Part shown: piece by piece, positions 51,930-59,265 of the stretch | Position numbering within the stretch: position 1 is the stretch's first letter | Layout: every line of letters begins with the position of its first letter | Assembly: GCF_934561205.1 (NCBI RefSeq) | Contig: NZ_CAKTFU010000011.1 | Span: 1 to 64,000 of the forward strand | From: an uncultured Gemmiger sp. | GTDB taxonomy: Bacteria; Bacillota; Clostridia; Oscillospirales; Ruminococcaceae | Direction of reading: 5' to 3' | DNA: 64,000 nt | Translations under genes and position numbers: made by a program | Notes under the pieces: model-generated | What the model saw: the letters and a program-made list of their open reading frames with translations, nothing else | Databases searched by the model: none | What the model was told of the DNA's origin: nothing

Positions 51930-53027
51930 ATGCCAATGCAAATGGGTTGGCGCTGGTACGGTGAGGGCAACGACCCCATCACCCTGCGCGACATCAAGCA
52001 AATCCCCGGTGTTACCAGCATCGTCTGGGCGCTGCATCACAAGATGCCCGGCGAAATCTGGGAGGAGTCCGAAATCAAGGAAGTTATGGACCAGCTGCAC
52101 GAGTACGGCTTCAACGGCGACGTTGTCGAGTCCGTGAATGTCCATGACGACATCAAGATCGGCCTGCCCACCCGCGACAAGTACATCGAAAACTACAAGC
52201 AGTGCATCCGCAACCTGTCCAAGTTCGGTGTCAAGGTCATCTGCTACAACTTTATGCCCATCTTTGACTGGACCCGCACCGACCTGTTCCACCCCGTGGG
52301 TGACGGCTCCACCGCCCTGTTCTATCAGAAGGACATGATCCAGGACGACTACAAGGCGATGGCAAAGTACATCCTCGACTTCACCGAGAAGTACAACATG
52401 ACCTTCCCCGGCTGGGAGCCGGAGCGTATGGCGAAGCTGGACGAGCTGTTCAAGGCATATGCCCCCGTCACCAAGGAGAAACTGTGGGATAACCTGAAGT
52501 ACTTCCTCGAAGCGCTGATGCCCACCTGCCGCGAGTGCGACGTCAAGATGGCCATCCATATGGATGATCCCCCGTGGGATATCTTTGGTCTGCCCCGCCT
52601 GCTGACCAACGCCGAGAACATCGACCGCTTCCTGTCCATGGTGGACGACCCGTACAACTGCCTGACCCTGTGCAGCGGCAGCCTGAACGCCGACCCCAAC
52701 AACAACGTTGCCGAGATCGTGCGCAAGCATTGCGACCGCATCGCCTTTGCCCACATCCGCAACATCCACCACTTCGACAACGGCGATTTCAGCGAGGCCG
52801 CCCACCGCGATTGCTGCGGCGAGACCGGCATCATTGAGATCCTGCGCGCCTACCACGACGGCGGCTACGAGGGCTATATCCGCCCCGACCACGGCCGCCA
52901 GCTGTGGGAGGAAGGCCCCGGCAACTGCCGCCCCGGCTACGGCAAGTACGACCGCGCCCTGGGCATCCAGTATATGCTGGGCGTCTGGGACCTGCTCGAC
53001 CGTCTGGACGAGGAAAAGAATAAGTAA
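51930..53027 (+). CDS. uxuA: Mannonate dehydratase
   Basis: 365 residues, TIM barrel. It dehydrates D-mannonate to 2-keto-3-deoxygluconate. Family landmarks: MQMGWRWYGEGNDPITLRDI at the start, IVWALHHKMPGEIW, NFMPIFDWTRTDL, MAIHMDDPPWDIFGLPRLL with metal-binding His and Asp, CSGSLNADPNNNV and YIRPDHGRQLW. AAAAGGAGGCCCCT precedes the ATG. With uxuB it forms the central part of hexuronate use; uxaC, kdgK and kdgA are not in the window. Confidence 0.96.
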   Translation: MPMQMGWRWYGEGNDPITLRDIKQIPGVTSIVWALHHKMPGEIWEESEIKEVMDQLHEYGFNGDVVESVNVHDDIKIGLPTRDKYIENYKQCIRNLSKFGVKVICYNFMPIFDWTRTDLFHPVGDGSTALFYQKDMIQDDYKAMAKYILDFTEKYNMTFPGWEPERMAKLDELFKAYAPVTKEKLWDNLKYFLEALMPTCRECDVKMAIHMDDPPWDIFGLPRLLTNAENIDRFLSMVDDPYNCLTLCSGSLNADPNNNVAEIVRKHCDRIAFAHIRNIHHFDNGDFSEAAHRDCCGETGIIEILRAYHDGGYEGYIRPDHGRQLWEEGPGNCRPGYGKYDRALGIQYMLGVWDLLDRLDEEKNK

Positions 53028-53053
53028 TCTCCGTTTTCTTCATACGAACCTAT

Positions 53054-53089
53054 ACAAAAAGGGCAGCCTGCAAGGGCTGCCCTTTTTGT
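53054..53089 (+). terminator. uxuA terminator
   Basis: ACAAAAAGGGCAGCC pairs with GGCTGCCCTTTTTGT around TGCAAG; T-run on the plus strand. Confidence 0.92.
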
Positions 53090-53106
53090 GTTATATGGCT
53101 TTTCCG

Positions 53107-53575
53107 GCAGGTTTGTAGGGGCGGGGCATTGCCCCGCCCGCGACCTGCCGCCATAGGAAACCTTGCGGGTACATTTGTAGGGAACGCATATATGCGTCCC
53201 GCAGCTAGTAGAAAAAGCCTGCTTCCGGGACATTTGTAGGGATGGGTCTTGACCCATCCGCACATCTGGCCGCGCGCAGCGCATTAAATCGCGCCGAATG
53301 GCGCGCTATTTCCTGATACATCGTACAATCGGCTAGGTTGCAAGGAGAGGTCAAGACCCCTCCCTACGAATAAGCGGATGATGAGCGATTATAGGCAAAG
53401 CACCCATTTCCGGCAGGTTTGTAGGGGACGCATATATGCGTCCCGTGCCGTTTGCCCGTCATATCGCAATATCCGGGCGGTTGCAACGGGCGGCATATAT
53501 GCCGCCCCTACAAATAACCCGGTAAATAGCGGTTTCCGTTATGTCGCGGGCGGGGCGTGCCCCGCCCCTACCGCG
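53107..53575. repeat. Dense cluster of type D palindromes and type A copy 8
   Basis: Type D cores near 53114-53140 (CGGGGCATTGCCCCG), 53176-53200 (ACGCATATATGCGT), 53345-53368 (GGGGTCAAGACCCC), 53421-53445 (ACGCATATATGCGT), 53487-53511 (GGCGGCATATATGCCGCC) and 53547-53571 (CGGGGCGTGCCCCG). A diverged minus-strand type A copy spans about 53201-53368. No coding frame of substance. Confidence 0.85.
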
Positions 53576-53581
53576 AGGTAA

Positions 53582-53694
53582 AGCCTTCCCCTTGGGGGGA
53601 AGGTGGCGCGGAACGCGCCGGATGAGGGGGAAGTGTCCGGCAAGTGCCCCCTCATCAGTCACCTACGGTGACAGCTTCCCCCAAAGGGGGAAGC
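53582..53694 (-). repeat. Type B dispersed repeat, copy 4
   Basis: Reverse orientation of copies 1-3, with spacer AAGTGTCCGGCAAGTG. Followed to 53800 by GC-rich sequence with an AAGCAAAGCCCC/GGGGCTTTGCTT hairpin and no gene. Confidence 0.88.
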
Positions 53695-53803
53695 CGCCGT
53701 GCGGTATGACCCGAACGGGAATCTCCCGCGGGCTAAGCAAAGCCCCACCGGGGCTTTGCTTGCGCACTGCGGTGCGCCGCCCTGTTCGATTCCTCGTACG
53801 GAA

Positions 53804-53840
53804 ACAAAAAAAATCCTCATCCTGAGATGAGGAATTTTTT
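53804..53840 (-). terminator. Terminator of the tRNA pair
   Basis: TCCTCATC/GATGAGGA with CTGA loop; on the minus strand it is followed by eight T directly after tRNA-Glu. Confidence 0.88.
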
Positions 53841-53841
53841 A

Positions 53842-53913
53842 TGACCCGTACGGGAATCGAACCCATGTTACAGCCGTGAAAGGGCCGTGTCTTAACCGCT
53901 TGACCAACGGGCC
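53842..53913 (-). tRNA. tRNA-Glu (TTC)
   Basis: Reverse complement folds: acceptor GGCCCGT/ACGGGTC, D arm with AAGCGGTTAAG, anticodon stem CGGCC/GGCTG with loop CTTTCAC giving anticodon TTC, T arm with GTTCGATTC, discriminator A. CCA is not encoded. Confidence 0.95.
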
Positions 53914-53920
53914 TTACAAA

Positions 53921-54001
53921 TACAGAGCTTCGCTAAAACCTCCGACTTTCATCGTCCACTACTGCGGACGACCGTCCCCCTTATCTTAGCGAAACTCTGT
54001 A
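53921..54001. repeat. Inverted repeat between two tRNA genes
   Basis: TACAGAG-C-TTCGCTAA (53921-53936) pairs with TTAGCGAA-A-CTCTGTA (53986-54001): 15 pairs with one mismatch. The 49-base interior holds a CGTCC/GGACG hairpin. It lies in the spacer of the tRNA-Met/tRNA-Glu transcript. Confidence 0.75.
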
Positions 54002-54004
54002 ACG

Positions 54005-54081
54005 TGGTAGCGGTAACTGGATTTGAACCGGTGACACTTCGGGTATGAACCGAATGCTCTAGCCAACTGAGCTATACCGCC
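54005..54081 (-). tRNA. tRNA-Met (CAT), elongator
   Basis: 77 bases including encoded CCA. Acceptor GGCGGTA/TACCGCT, D loop AGTTGGCTA, anticodon stem TTCGG/CCGAA with loop TTCATAC, T arm ACCGG/CCAGT. Closely resembles the Bacillus elongator tRNA-Met; first gene of a pair with tRNA-Glu. Confidence 0.95.
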
Positions 54082-54171
54082 ATGTATTGTCCGCGCTTCA
54101 AGGCGCTCTATTATTATACGCAATCGGGCGGCATTTGTCAAGCGATTTTTTGCAAAAAATCAAACTTTTTG

Positions 54172-54207
54172 AAAAAAATCTGCCCGCGGCAAGCAGCCGC
54201 GGGCAGA
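54172..54207 (-). terminator. serS terminator
   Basis: Perfect 12-bp stem TCTGCCCGCGGC/GCCGCGGGCAGA with a five-base loop; T-run on the minus strand. Confidence 0.93.
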
Positions 54208-54229
54208 CCGATTTCTATTTCAGAACCAA

Positions 54230-55540
54230 TTATTTCTTGTTGGGCACCAGAACGGCCTTGCCGCCCATATAGGGGCGCAGCACCTCGGGGATGGTAACGC
54301 TGCCGTCCGCCTGCAGGTGGTTCTCCAGGAAGGCGATCAGCATACGCGGGGGCGCCACGCAGGTGTTGTTCAGGGTGTGGGCCAGCTGCGGCTTGCCGTC
54401 CTCGTCCTTATAGCGGATGTGCAGGCGGCGGGCCTGTGCATCGCCCAGGTTGGAGCAGCTGCAAACCTCAAAATACTTCTGCTGGCGGGGGCTCCAAGCC
54501 TCGATGTCGCAGCTCTTGACCTTCAGATCCGCCAAGTCGCCGGAGCAGCACTCCAGCTGGCGGACAGGGATCTCCAGAGAGCGGAACAGCTCCACCGAGT
54601 TTTTCCACAGGCGGTTGTACCAGTCCATGCTGTCCTCGGGCTTGCAGACGACGATCATCTCCTGCTTTTCAAACTGGTGGATGCGGTAGATGCCGCGCTC
54701 CTCGATGCCGTGGGCGCCCTTCTCCTTGCGGAAGCAGGGGGAGTAGCTGGTCAGGGTGAGGGGCAGGGAAGTGCCTTCCAGCGTCTGGTCAATGAAGCGA
54801 CCGATCATCGTGTGCTCGGATGTGCCGATCAGATACAGATCCTCACCCTCGATTTTGTACATCATAGCGTCCATTTCGGGGAAGGACATAACGCCCTTGA
54901 CGACGTCGCCATGCATCATGAACGGGGGAATCACATAGGTAAAGCCCTTTTTGTCGATCATGAAATCGCGGGCGTAGGCCAGCACAGCCTCGTGCAGGCG
55001 GGCCATGTCGCCCAGCAGGTAGTAGAAACCGTTGCCGGAAACGCGGCCGGCGGCGTCCAGATCGATGCCGTTGAAGCTCTCCATGATTTCAACGTGGTAG
55101 GGGATGGGGTAGTCGGGCACGACAGGATCGCCGAAGCGCTGAACTTCAACATTGTGGCTGTCATCGGGGCCGATGGGCACGCTGGGGTCAATCATCTGCG
55201 GGATGGTGTACATGATCTCCTGGATCTTTGCCTGCAGCTCGTCCTCTTTGGCCTCCAGCTCTTTCAGGCGGTCGGCCTGTGCGGTGACCTGCTTCTTGAC
55301 TTCCTCGGCTTCGGCGGCCTTGGCGGGGTCCTTCTTGGCCTGACCCATCAGCATGCCGATCTGCTTGGACAGCTTGTTGCGGTTGGCGCGCAGGTCGCTG
55401 GCCTCACCGATGGCGGCGCGGTACTCGGCATCCAGACGGATGACCTCATCCACCAGCGGCAGCTTGCTGTCCTGGAACTTTTTGCGGATATTCTCCTTGA
55501 CAAGCTCAGGGTTTTCGCGTACAAAACGAATGTCTAACAT
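54230..55540 (-). CDS. serS: Seryl-tRNA synthetase
   Basis: 436 residues. The N-terminal long coiled-coil arm (about 30-105, Lys/Glu/Ala-rich) that contacts the tRNA(Ser) extra arm is followed by the class II catalytic core. Motif 2 is SYSPCFRKEKGAHGIEERGIYRIHQFEKQEM in effect, motif 3 is HTLNNTCVAPPRMLIAFLEN, where the ATP arginine is kept but the common NGSGLAVGR wording is replaced by NNTCVAPPR, a variant known in clostridial enzymes. AGGAGTGTAAAGTATC precedes the ATG. No T-box leader is visible in the 45 bases upstream. Downstream of parB on the same strand. Confidence 0.95.
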   Translation of the reverse strand: MLDIRFVRENPELVKENIRKKFQDSKLPLVDEVIRLDAEYRAAIGEASDLRANRNKLSKQIGMLMGQAKKDPAKAAEAEEVKKQVTAQADRLKELEAKEDELQAKIQEIMYTIPQMIDPSVPIGPDDSHNVEVQRFGDPVVPDYPIPYHVEIMESFNGIDLDAAGRVSGNGFYYLLGDMARLHEAVLAYARDFMIDKKGFTYVIPPFMMHGDVVKGVMSFPEMDAMMYKIEGEDLYLIGTSEHTMIGRFIDQTLEGTSLPLTLTSYSPCFRKEKGAHGIEERGIYRIHQFEKQEMIVVCKPEDSMDWYNRLWKNSVELFRSLEIPVRQLECCSGDLADLKVKSCDIEAWSPRQQKYFEVCSCSNLGDAQARRLHIRYKDEDGKPQLAHTLNNTCVAPPRMLIAFLENHLQADGSVTIPEVLRPYMGGKAVLVPNKK

Positions 55541-55585
55541 GATACTTTACACTCCTCATATTGGTAAAATATGGCATCTATAGTT

Positions 55586-56476
55586 TTAGTCCTGCCGTTC
55601 GGGGTCATACTGCCCCAAAAGGCTGACGAACTGCTGCAGCATCTCATCGCTGTAAAAGTCGATTTTCAGCGAGCCTTTGCCGTCCTTGTAGTCGACGTGG
55701 ACCTCGCTGCCGGTGACCTCTTTCAGCGCGGCCTCGATCTCCACCGCGCGCTTGGGACGGTTAAAGGGGTCGGGCTTGGGCTTGGGCGGTTTGGGCGGCT
55801 TGGACAGCTTTTTGCAAAGCACCTCGGTCTGGCGGACGTTCAAGCCTTTTTCGGCAATTTCCTTGGCGGCGTCCTGCATCAGCCCGGCGCTGGGCAAGCC
55901 CAGAAGCACCTTGGCATGTCCGGTGGAAAGCTGCCCGCCGCGCACTTGGGTGCGCACGTCGTCGGGCAGGGTGAGCAGACGCAAACTGTTGGCGACGGCG
56001 CTGCGGCTTTTGCCCAACCGCTTGGCGGCGGTTTCCTGCGTTAAGCCGTACTTTTCAATCAGCTGCTTGCAGCCTTCGGCGACCTCGATGGGGTCCAGGT
56101 CCTCGCGCTGCAGGTTTTCGATCAGCGCTAAGGCGGCGGCCTGCTCGTCGGTGACGTCCTTGATTAAAACGGGCACCTCGTCCAGACCCGCCAGCCGCGC
56201 GGCGCGCCAGCGGCGCTCGCCCGCGATGATGATGTACCCGGTACCCAGCTTTTTGGGGCGCACGGCGATGGGCTGCAGCAGGCCGTTTTCGGTGATGCTG
56301 GCGGCCAGCTGGTTCAGCGCATCCTGGTCAAAATGCTTGCGGGGCTGCTCGGGGTCGGGTTCAATTTCCCGCAAAGGCAGGGTGGAAACGCCCGCGTCGT
56401 CGCCGGTCGTTTCGGGCAGGTCGGCAAACAGGGTGTCCAGACCCTTGCCAAGCCCGCCCAGCTTTTTCTTTGCCAT
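55586..56476 (-). CDS. parB: Chromosome partition protein ParB (Spo0J)
   Basis: 296 residues. N-terminal CTPase/ParB domain with IEPDPEQPRKHFD, NGLLQPIAV and the CTP motif AGERRWRAARLAGL, then the helix-turn-helix (GLTQETAAKRLGKSRSAVAN) that binds parS, and a C-terminal dimerisation domain after a Lys-Pro linker. It loads at parS, spreads as a CTP clamp and recruits SMC. AGGAGGTGCCT directly before the ATG at 56476. It follows parA by 18 bases. Two parS sites lie 0.9 and 2.7 kb upstream. Confidence 0.96.
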   Translation of the reverse strand: MAKKKLGGLGKGLDTLFADLPETTGDDAGVSTLPLREIEPDPEQPRKHFDQDALNQLAASITENGLLQPIAVRPKKLGTGYIIIAGERRWRAARLAGLDEVPVLIKDVTDEQAAALALIENLQREDLDPIEVAEGCKQLIEKYGLTQETAAKRLGKSRSAVANSLRLLTLPDDVRTQVRGGQLSTGHAKVLLGLPSAGLMQDAAKEIAEKGLNVRQTEVLCKKLSKPPKPPKPKPDPFNRPKRAVEIEAALKEVTGSEVHVDYKDGKGSLKIDFYSDEMLQQFVSLLGQYDPERQD

Positions 56477-56494
56477 AGGCACCTCCTGTGCGGT

Positions 56495-57259
56495 TTAGTG
56501 TTCGTTGTGGTTTAAGAATTCCCGCGCCAGCTCCATGTAGGCCTCGCTGCCCTTGCCGTTCGGCTCATAGAAATTGATGGGCATACCGAAGCTGGGCGCT
56601 TCCGACAGGCGGACAGAGCGGGGGATGACCGCCTTGTACACCTTGTCGCCGTAGTATTTTTTGACCTGCGCGACGACCTGCATCGTCAGGTTCAGCCGCC
56701 CGGAGTACATCGTGAACAGCACACCCTCGATGTCCAGATAGCGGTTGTACTTTTTGCGCACGATTTTTAAGGTGTTCATCAGCTCGGTCAGGCCTTCCAG
56801 CGCGAAATACTCGCACTGCAGGGGGATCAGCACCGTGTCGCTGGCGCACAGGCCGTTGACGGTCAGCAGGTCGAGCGACGGCGGGCAGTCGATGAAGATG
56901 TAATCGTACAGCGGCACGATGGGCGCCAGCACGCTGCGCAGACGCATTTCGCGCCGGGGCAGGTTGACCAGCTCGACCGCCGCGCCCGCCAGCTGTGTGT
57001 TGGACGGCAGCAAATCGGCGTTGTACTCGGTCTTGACAATGGCGGAGCGCACATCGTCGTCGTCGATCAGGCAGGTGTAGACGTCGGCGTCCAGCTTGTT
57101 TTTGGACACGCCGTAGGCGCTGGTGGTGTTGCCCTGCGGGTCGAGATCGACGATCAGCACCCGTTTGCCCAGCGCAGCCACGCAGGACGACAGGTTGACG
57201 GCGGTCGTGGTTTTGCCCACGCCGCCCTTTTGGTTTGCCACTGCAACGACCTTTGCCAC
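56495..57259 (-). CDS. parA: Chromosome partition ATPase ParA (Soj)
   Basis: 254 residues. Deviant Walker A VANQKGGVGKTTTAVNL at the N-terminus, the LIVDLDPQGNTTSAYG segment, and IDCPPSLDLLTVNGL for Walker B. With ParB it positions origins and, in Bacillus, controls DnaA activity. The ATG at 57259 follows AGGAGGTCAACAAGGTG. A minus-strand -10 (TATAAT, 57303-57308) lies 40-odd bases upstream with only a T-rich -35. The upstream gap contains parS and a type C element. Confidence 0.97.
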   Translation of the reverse strand: MAKVVAVANQKGGVGKTTTAVNLSSCVAALGKRVLIVDLDPQGNTTSAYGVSKNKLDADVYTCLIDDDDVRSAIVKTEYNADLLPSNTQLAGAAVELVNLPRREMRLRSVLAPIVPLYDYIFIDCPPSLDLLTVNGLCASDTVLIPLQCEYFALEGLTELMNTLKIVRKKYNRYLDIEGVLFTMYSGRLNLTMQVVAQVKKYYGDKVYKAVIPRSVRLSEAPSFGMPINFYEPNGKGSEAYMELAREFLNHNEH

Positions 57260-57360
57260 CTTGTTGACCTCCTAAAAAACGCAGAAATAGATGTACAAAC
57301 CTATTATAGCACATTGCGCGGGCATAAAAAAGGGGGCAAACACAAAAAATCCCCCGCAAA

Positions 57361-57376
57361 TGTTCCACGTGGAACA
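57361..57376. promoter_or_regulatory. parS site 1
   Basis: TGTTCCACGTGGAACA, a perfect palindrome that keeps the parS pattern TGTTNCACGTGNAACA. Intergenic, between noc and parA. Confidence 0.95.
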
Positions 57377-57419
57377 TTGAGGGGGAGGGTTGCGGGTCAT
57401 TGGGGGAGAGGGAGCGTTG

Positions 57420-57565
57420 TTCAAATAAGAAATAATAAATAAGAAATGTGGTGTGCCCGCCGCGCGGGCACATTTTTATGACGCGGGAAACTATCGTTTG
57501 TTTGTGCCTTTGGCACAAACTCCACCTTATTTATTATCTATTATCTTTTATCTATTATCTCTGTG
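57420..57565. repeat. Complete type C element between noc and parA
   Basis: AAATAAGAAATAATAAATAA left end, GTGGTG, TGCCCGC/GCGGGCA hairpin, a middle with GTTTGTGCC/GGCACAAAC hairpin, TCCACC, and TTATTTATTATCTATTATCT right end. No gene inside; the parA-noc junction is usually tight in relatives. Confidence 0.85.
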
Positions 57566-57598
57566 TAATATTTTCCGGTCAGGCATTTGCTTTATCCA

Positions 57599-58438
57599 TC
57601 ACACCTTCACCTCAAAACATTCCTCCTCCGCGGCTTCCTCAGGCTTTACAGGAATCCGCACCGTGTACTCCAAGCACCCGTCGCGCTTGTCGCAGTGGGT
57701 CGTGGCGGCAATGCCCTTTTGCGTCATCAAGTCCACCGCGTGCTGCAGGGTGTTCACAAAAAACCGCACGTCGCGCACCATCGGCGTTACCTTGCGGCAG
57801 GGGCTGGGGGAGGTGGGGTTCGCCAGCATCGTGTCCACCAGCTTGTCGGCCTGGCGCACGCTCATGTTGTCGCGGGCAATTTTTTCCAGCGCGGCGGTGC
57901 GGCGGCTTTCGGGCAGACGCAAAACGGCGCGGGCGTGCCGCTCTGAAAGATGATGTACCATACACAGCTCCTGCTGTTCGGGCGTCAGCGTCAGCAGCCG
58001 CAGCTTGTTGGCCAGTGCGGGCTGGCTCAGCCCCAGGCGGCGGGCGGCCTCCGCCTGCGTGCAGCCCCACAGCCGGATGACCTCTTTAATGCCGCGCGCC
58101 GTGTCAAACGGGTCGAGCTGGCTGCGCTGCAAATTTTCCAGCAGCCCCAGCGCCGCCGACTCGGAATCATCAAAGTCCGCCAAAATCGCGGGGATCTTTT
58201 CCAGCCCCGCCAAGCGGCAGGCGCGCAGGCGGCGCTCGCCCGCCACAAGCTGGTATTTGCGCAGCCCGACCCGCCGCACGCTGATGGGTTGCAGCAGCCC
58301 GTTTTGCACAATGCTGACCGCCAGGGCGGCGATCTCGTTTTCATCAAATACGGTGCGTGCCTGATACGGCGACGGCTCAATGCAATCGGGCGGCAGCAGC
58401 AGCACCCGCCCTTGCTTTTGCAGTTCTTTCTTTGCCAT
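57599..58438 (-). CDS. noc: Second ParB-family protein, Noc-like nucleoid occlusion factor
   Basis: 279 residues. ParB/CTPase domain (CIEPSPYQARTVFDE, NGLLQPISVRRV, VAGERRLRACRLAGL) and helix-turn-helix (WGCTQAEAARRLGLSQPALANKL), then a diverged C-terminus. The place between rsmG and parA is where Noc lies in Bacillus, where it arose from ParB and keeps FtsZ off the nucleoid. Noc of Bacillus has an N-terminal membrane-binding helix; here the start at MAKKELQK is not clearly amphipathic, so membrane binding is uncertain. GGGAGGATG precedes the chosen ATG; 20 codons upstream in frame are unlikely to be coding. Confidence 0.82.
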   Translation of the reverse strand: MAKKELQKQGRVLLLPPDCIEPSPYQARTVFDENEIAALAVSIVQNGLLQPISVRRVGLRKYQLVAGERRLRACRLAGLEKIPAILADFDDSESAALGLLENLQRSQLDPFDTARGIKEVIRLWGCTQAEAARRLGLSQPALANKLRLLTLTPEQQELCMVHHLSERHARAVLRLPESRRTAALEKIARDNMSVRQADKLVDTMLANPTSPSPCRKVTPMVRDVRFFVNTLQHAVDLMTQKGIAATTHCDKRDGCLEYTVRIPVKPEEAAEEECFEVKV

Positions 58439-58560
58439 TTTTCTGCATCCTCCCAACAAACAAATAAAAAATGCTATGCCTTTTTTCGTAAAAAGCATAG
58501 CATAAATGGCAAAAAATGGAAACTAAAATCGTTCGCGCAAAACCGCGCGGTTTCGACGGC

Positions 58561-59265
58561 TTACAGCGGTTTTTTTGCAATTTTTCCGCCGTTTCGGGGG
58601 TAAACGGTCGGAGTTTGCGATATTTTTTTGCACAGCACCAGCCCGCGGGCGCTGCCGTCGGGCAGGGTAAAGGTGCGGGTCTCGGCGTAGGCGCCGCCCA
58701 ATTTCTTTAAGGCGTTGGCACCGGCCTTGGCTTCGGCGTCGGCTTCGGGACCCTTCATCGCCAAAAACACGCCGCCGACCTTGACCAGCGGCAGGCAGTA
58801 CTCGCACAAAACGGGCAGCGCTGCCACGGCGCGGGCACCGGCAATGTCAAATTGCTCGCGCCAGATTTTGCGGGCGGCTTCCTCGGCGCGTTCCTTGGCA
58901 AATTCAACGCCGGTCAGCCCCAGCTCGGCGCAGGCGTAGCGCAAAAAGTCCACGCGCTTGCCGGTTGGCTCCATCAGGGTCAGCTGCAGGTCGGGCTTGT
59001 AGATTTTTGCCACAATGCCGGGAAAGCCCGCGCCGGTGCCGACATCCACCATTTTGCCCTGCACCTCGGGCTGGGCGGCAAACAGCAGGCTGTCGGCAAA
59101 GTGGCGGTCCTCAATGCCTTCGGGGCTGGTGATGGCGGTCAGGTTGACCTTTTGGTTGTAGTCCACCAAAATTTCGGCGTAGCGGTCCAGCTGGTCCAGC
59201 TGGGCGGGGGACAGCGCAATGTTCCACGTGGAACATTTTTCGGCAAGGCGGGTTTTGTTTATCAT
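58561..59265 (-). CDS. rsmG: 16S rRNA (guanine-N7) methyltransferase RsmG
   Basis: 234 residues. SAM-binding motif VDVGTGAGFPGIVAKI and the RAVAALPVLCEYCLPLV segment are typical. It methylates G527 of 16S rRNA (E. coli numbering), the base affected in low-level streptomycin resistance. A parS site lies in codons 10-16 (KCSTWNI), so that part of the protein is constrained by DNA function. Start overlaps the mnmG stop by four bases (ATGA). A tail PRNGGKIAKKPL follows the domain. Confidence 0.95.
   Translation of the reverse strand: MINKTRLAEKCSTWNIALSPAQLDQLDRYAEILVDYNQKVNLTAITSPEGIEDRHFADSLLFAAQPEVQGKMVDVGTGAGFPGIVAKIYKPDLQLTLMEPTGKRVDFLRYACAELGLTGVEFAKERAEEAARKIWREQFDIAGARAVAALPVLCEYCLPLVKVGGVFLAMKGPEADAEAKAGANALKKLGGAYAETRTFTLPDGSARGLVLCKKISQTPTVYPRNGGKIAKKPL
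59220..59235. promoter_or_regulatory. parS site 2, inside rsmG
   Basis: TGTTCCACGTGGAACA, identical to site 1, within the 5' coding part of rsmG. Confidence 0.95.

Noticed and set aside
50211..52892. An 893-codon open frame antisense to uxuB and uxuA
   Set aside because: It is the shadow of two well-supported genes with GC-rich codon ends; low-complexity Gly/Val/Asp/His content, no start signal and no family pattern.
17556..53368. Short frames reading MARGFL...CFWQGSTERSRPFPTN that recur at many places
   Set aside because: All lie inside type A repeats and translate the same repeat in different frames; no ribosome sites.
53700..53800. A broken tRNA copy beside tRNA-Glu (GGGAATCTCCCGCGGG region)
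   Set aside because: Only a dozen bases resemble a T arm and no cloverleaf forms; a similar string near 9210 suggests a repeat flank.
55541..55585. T-box leader before serS
   Set aside because: The gap is 45 bases, far too short, and has no T-box sequence or terminator.
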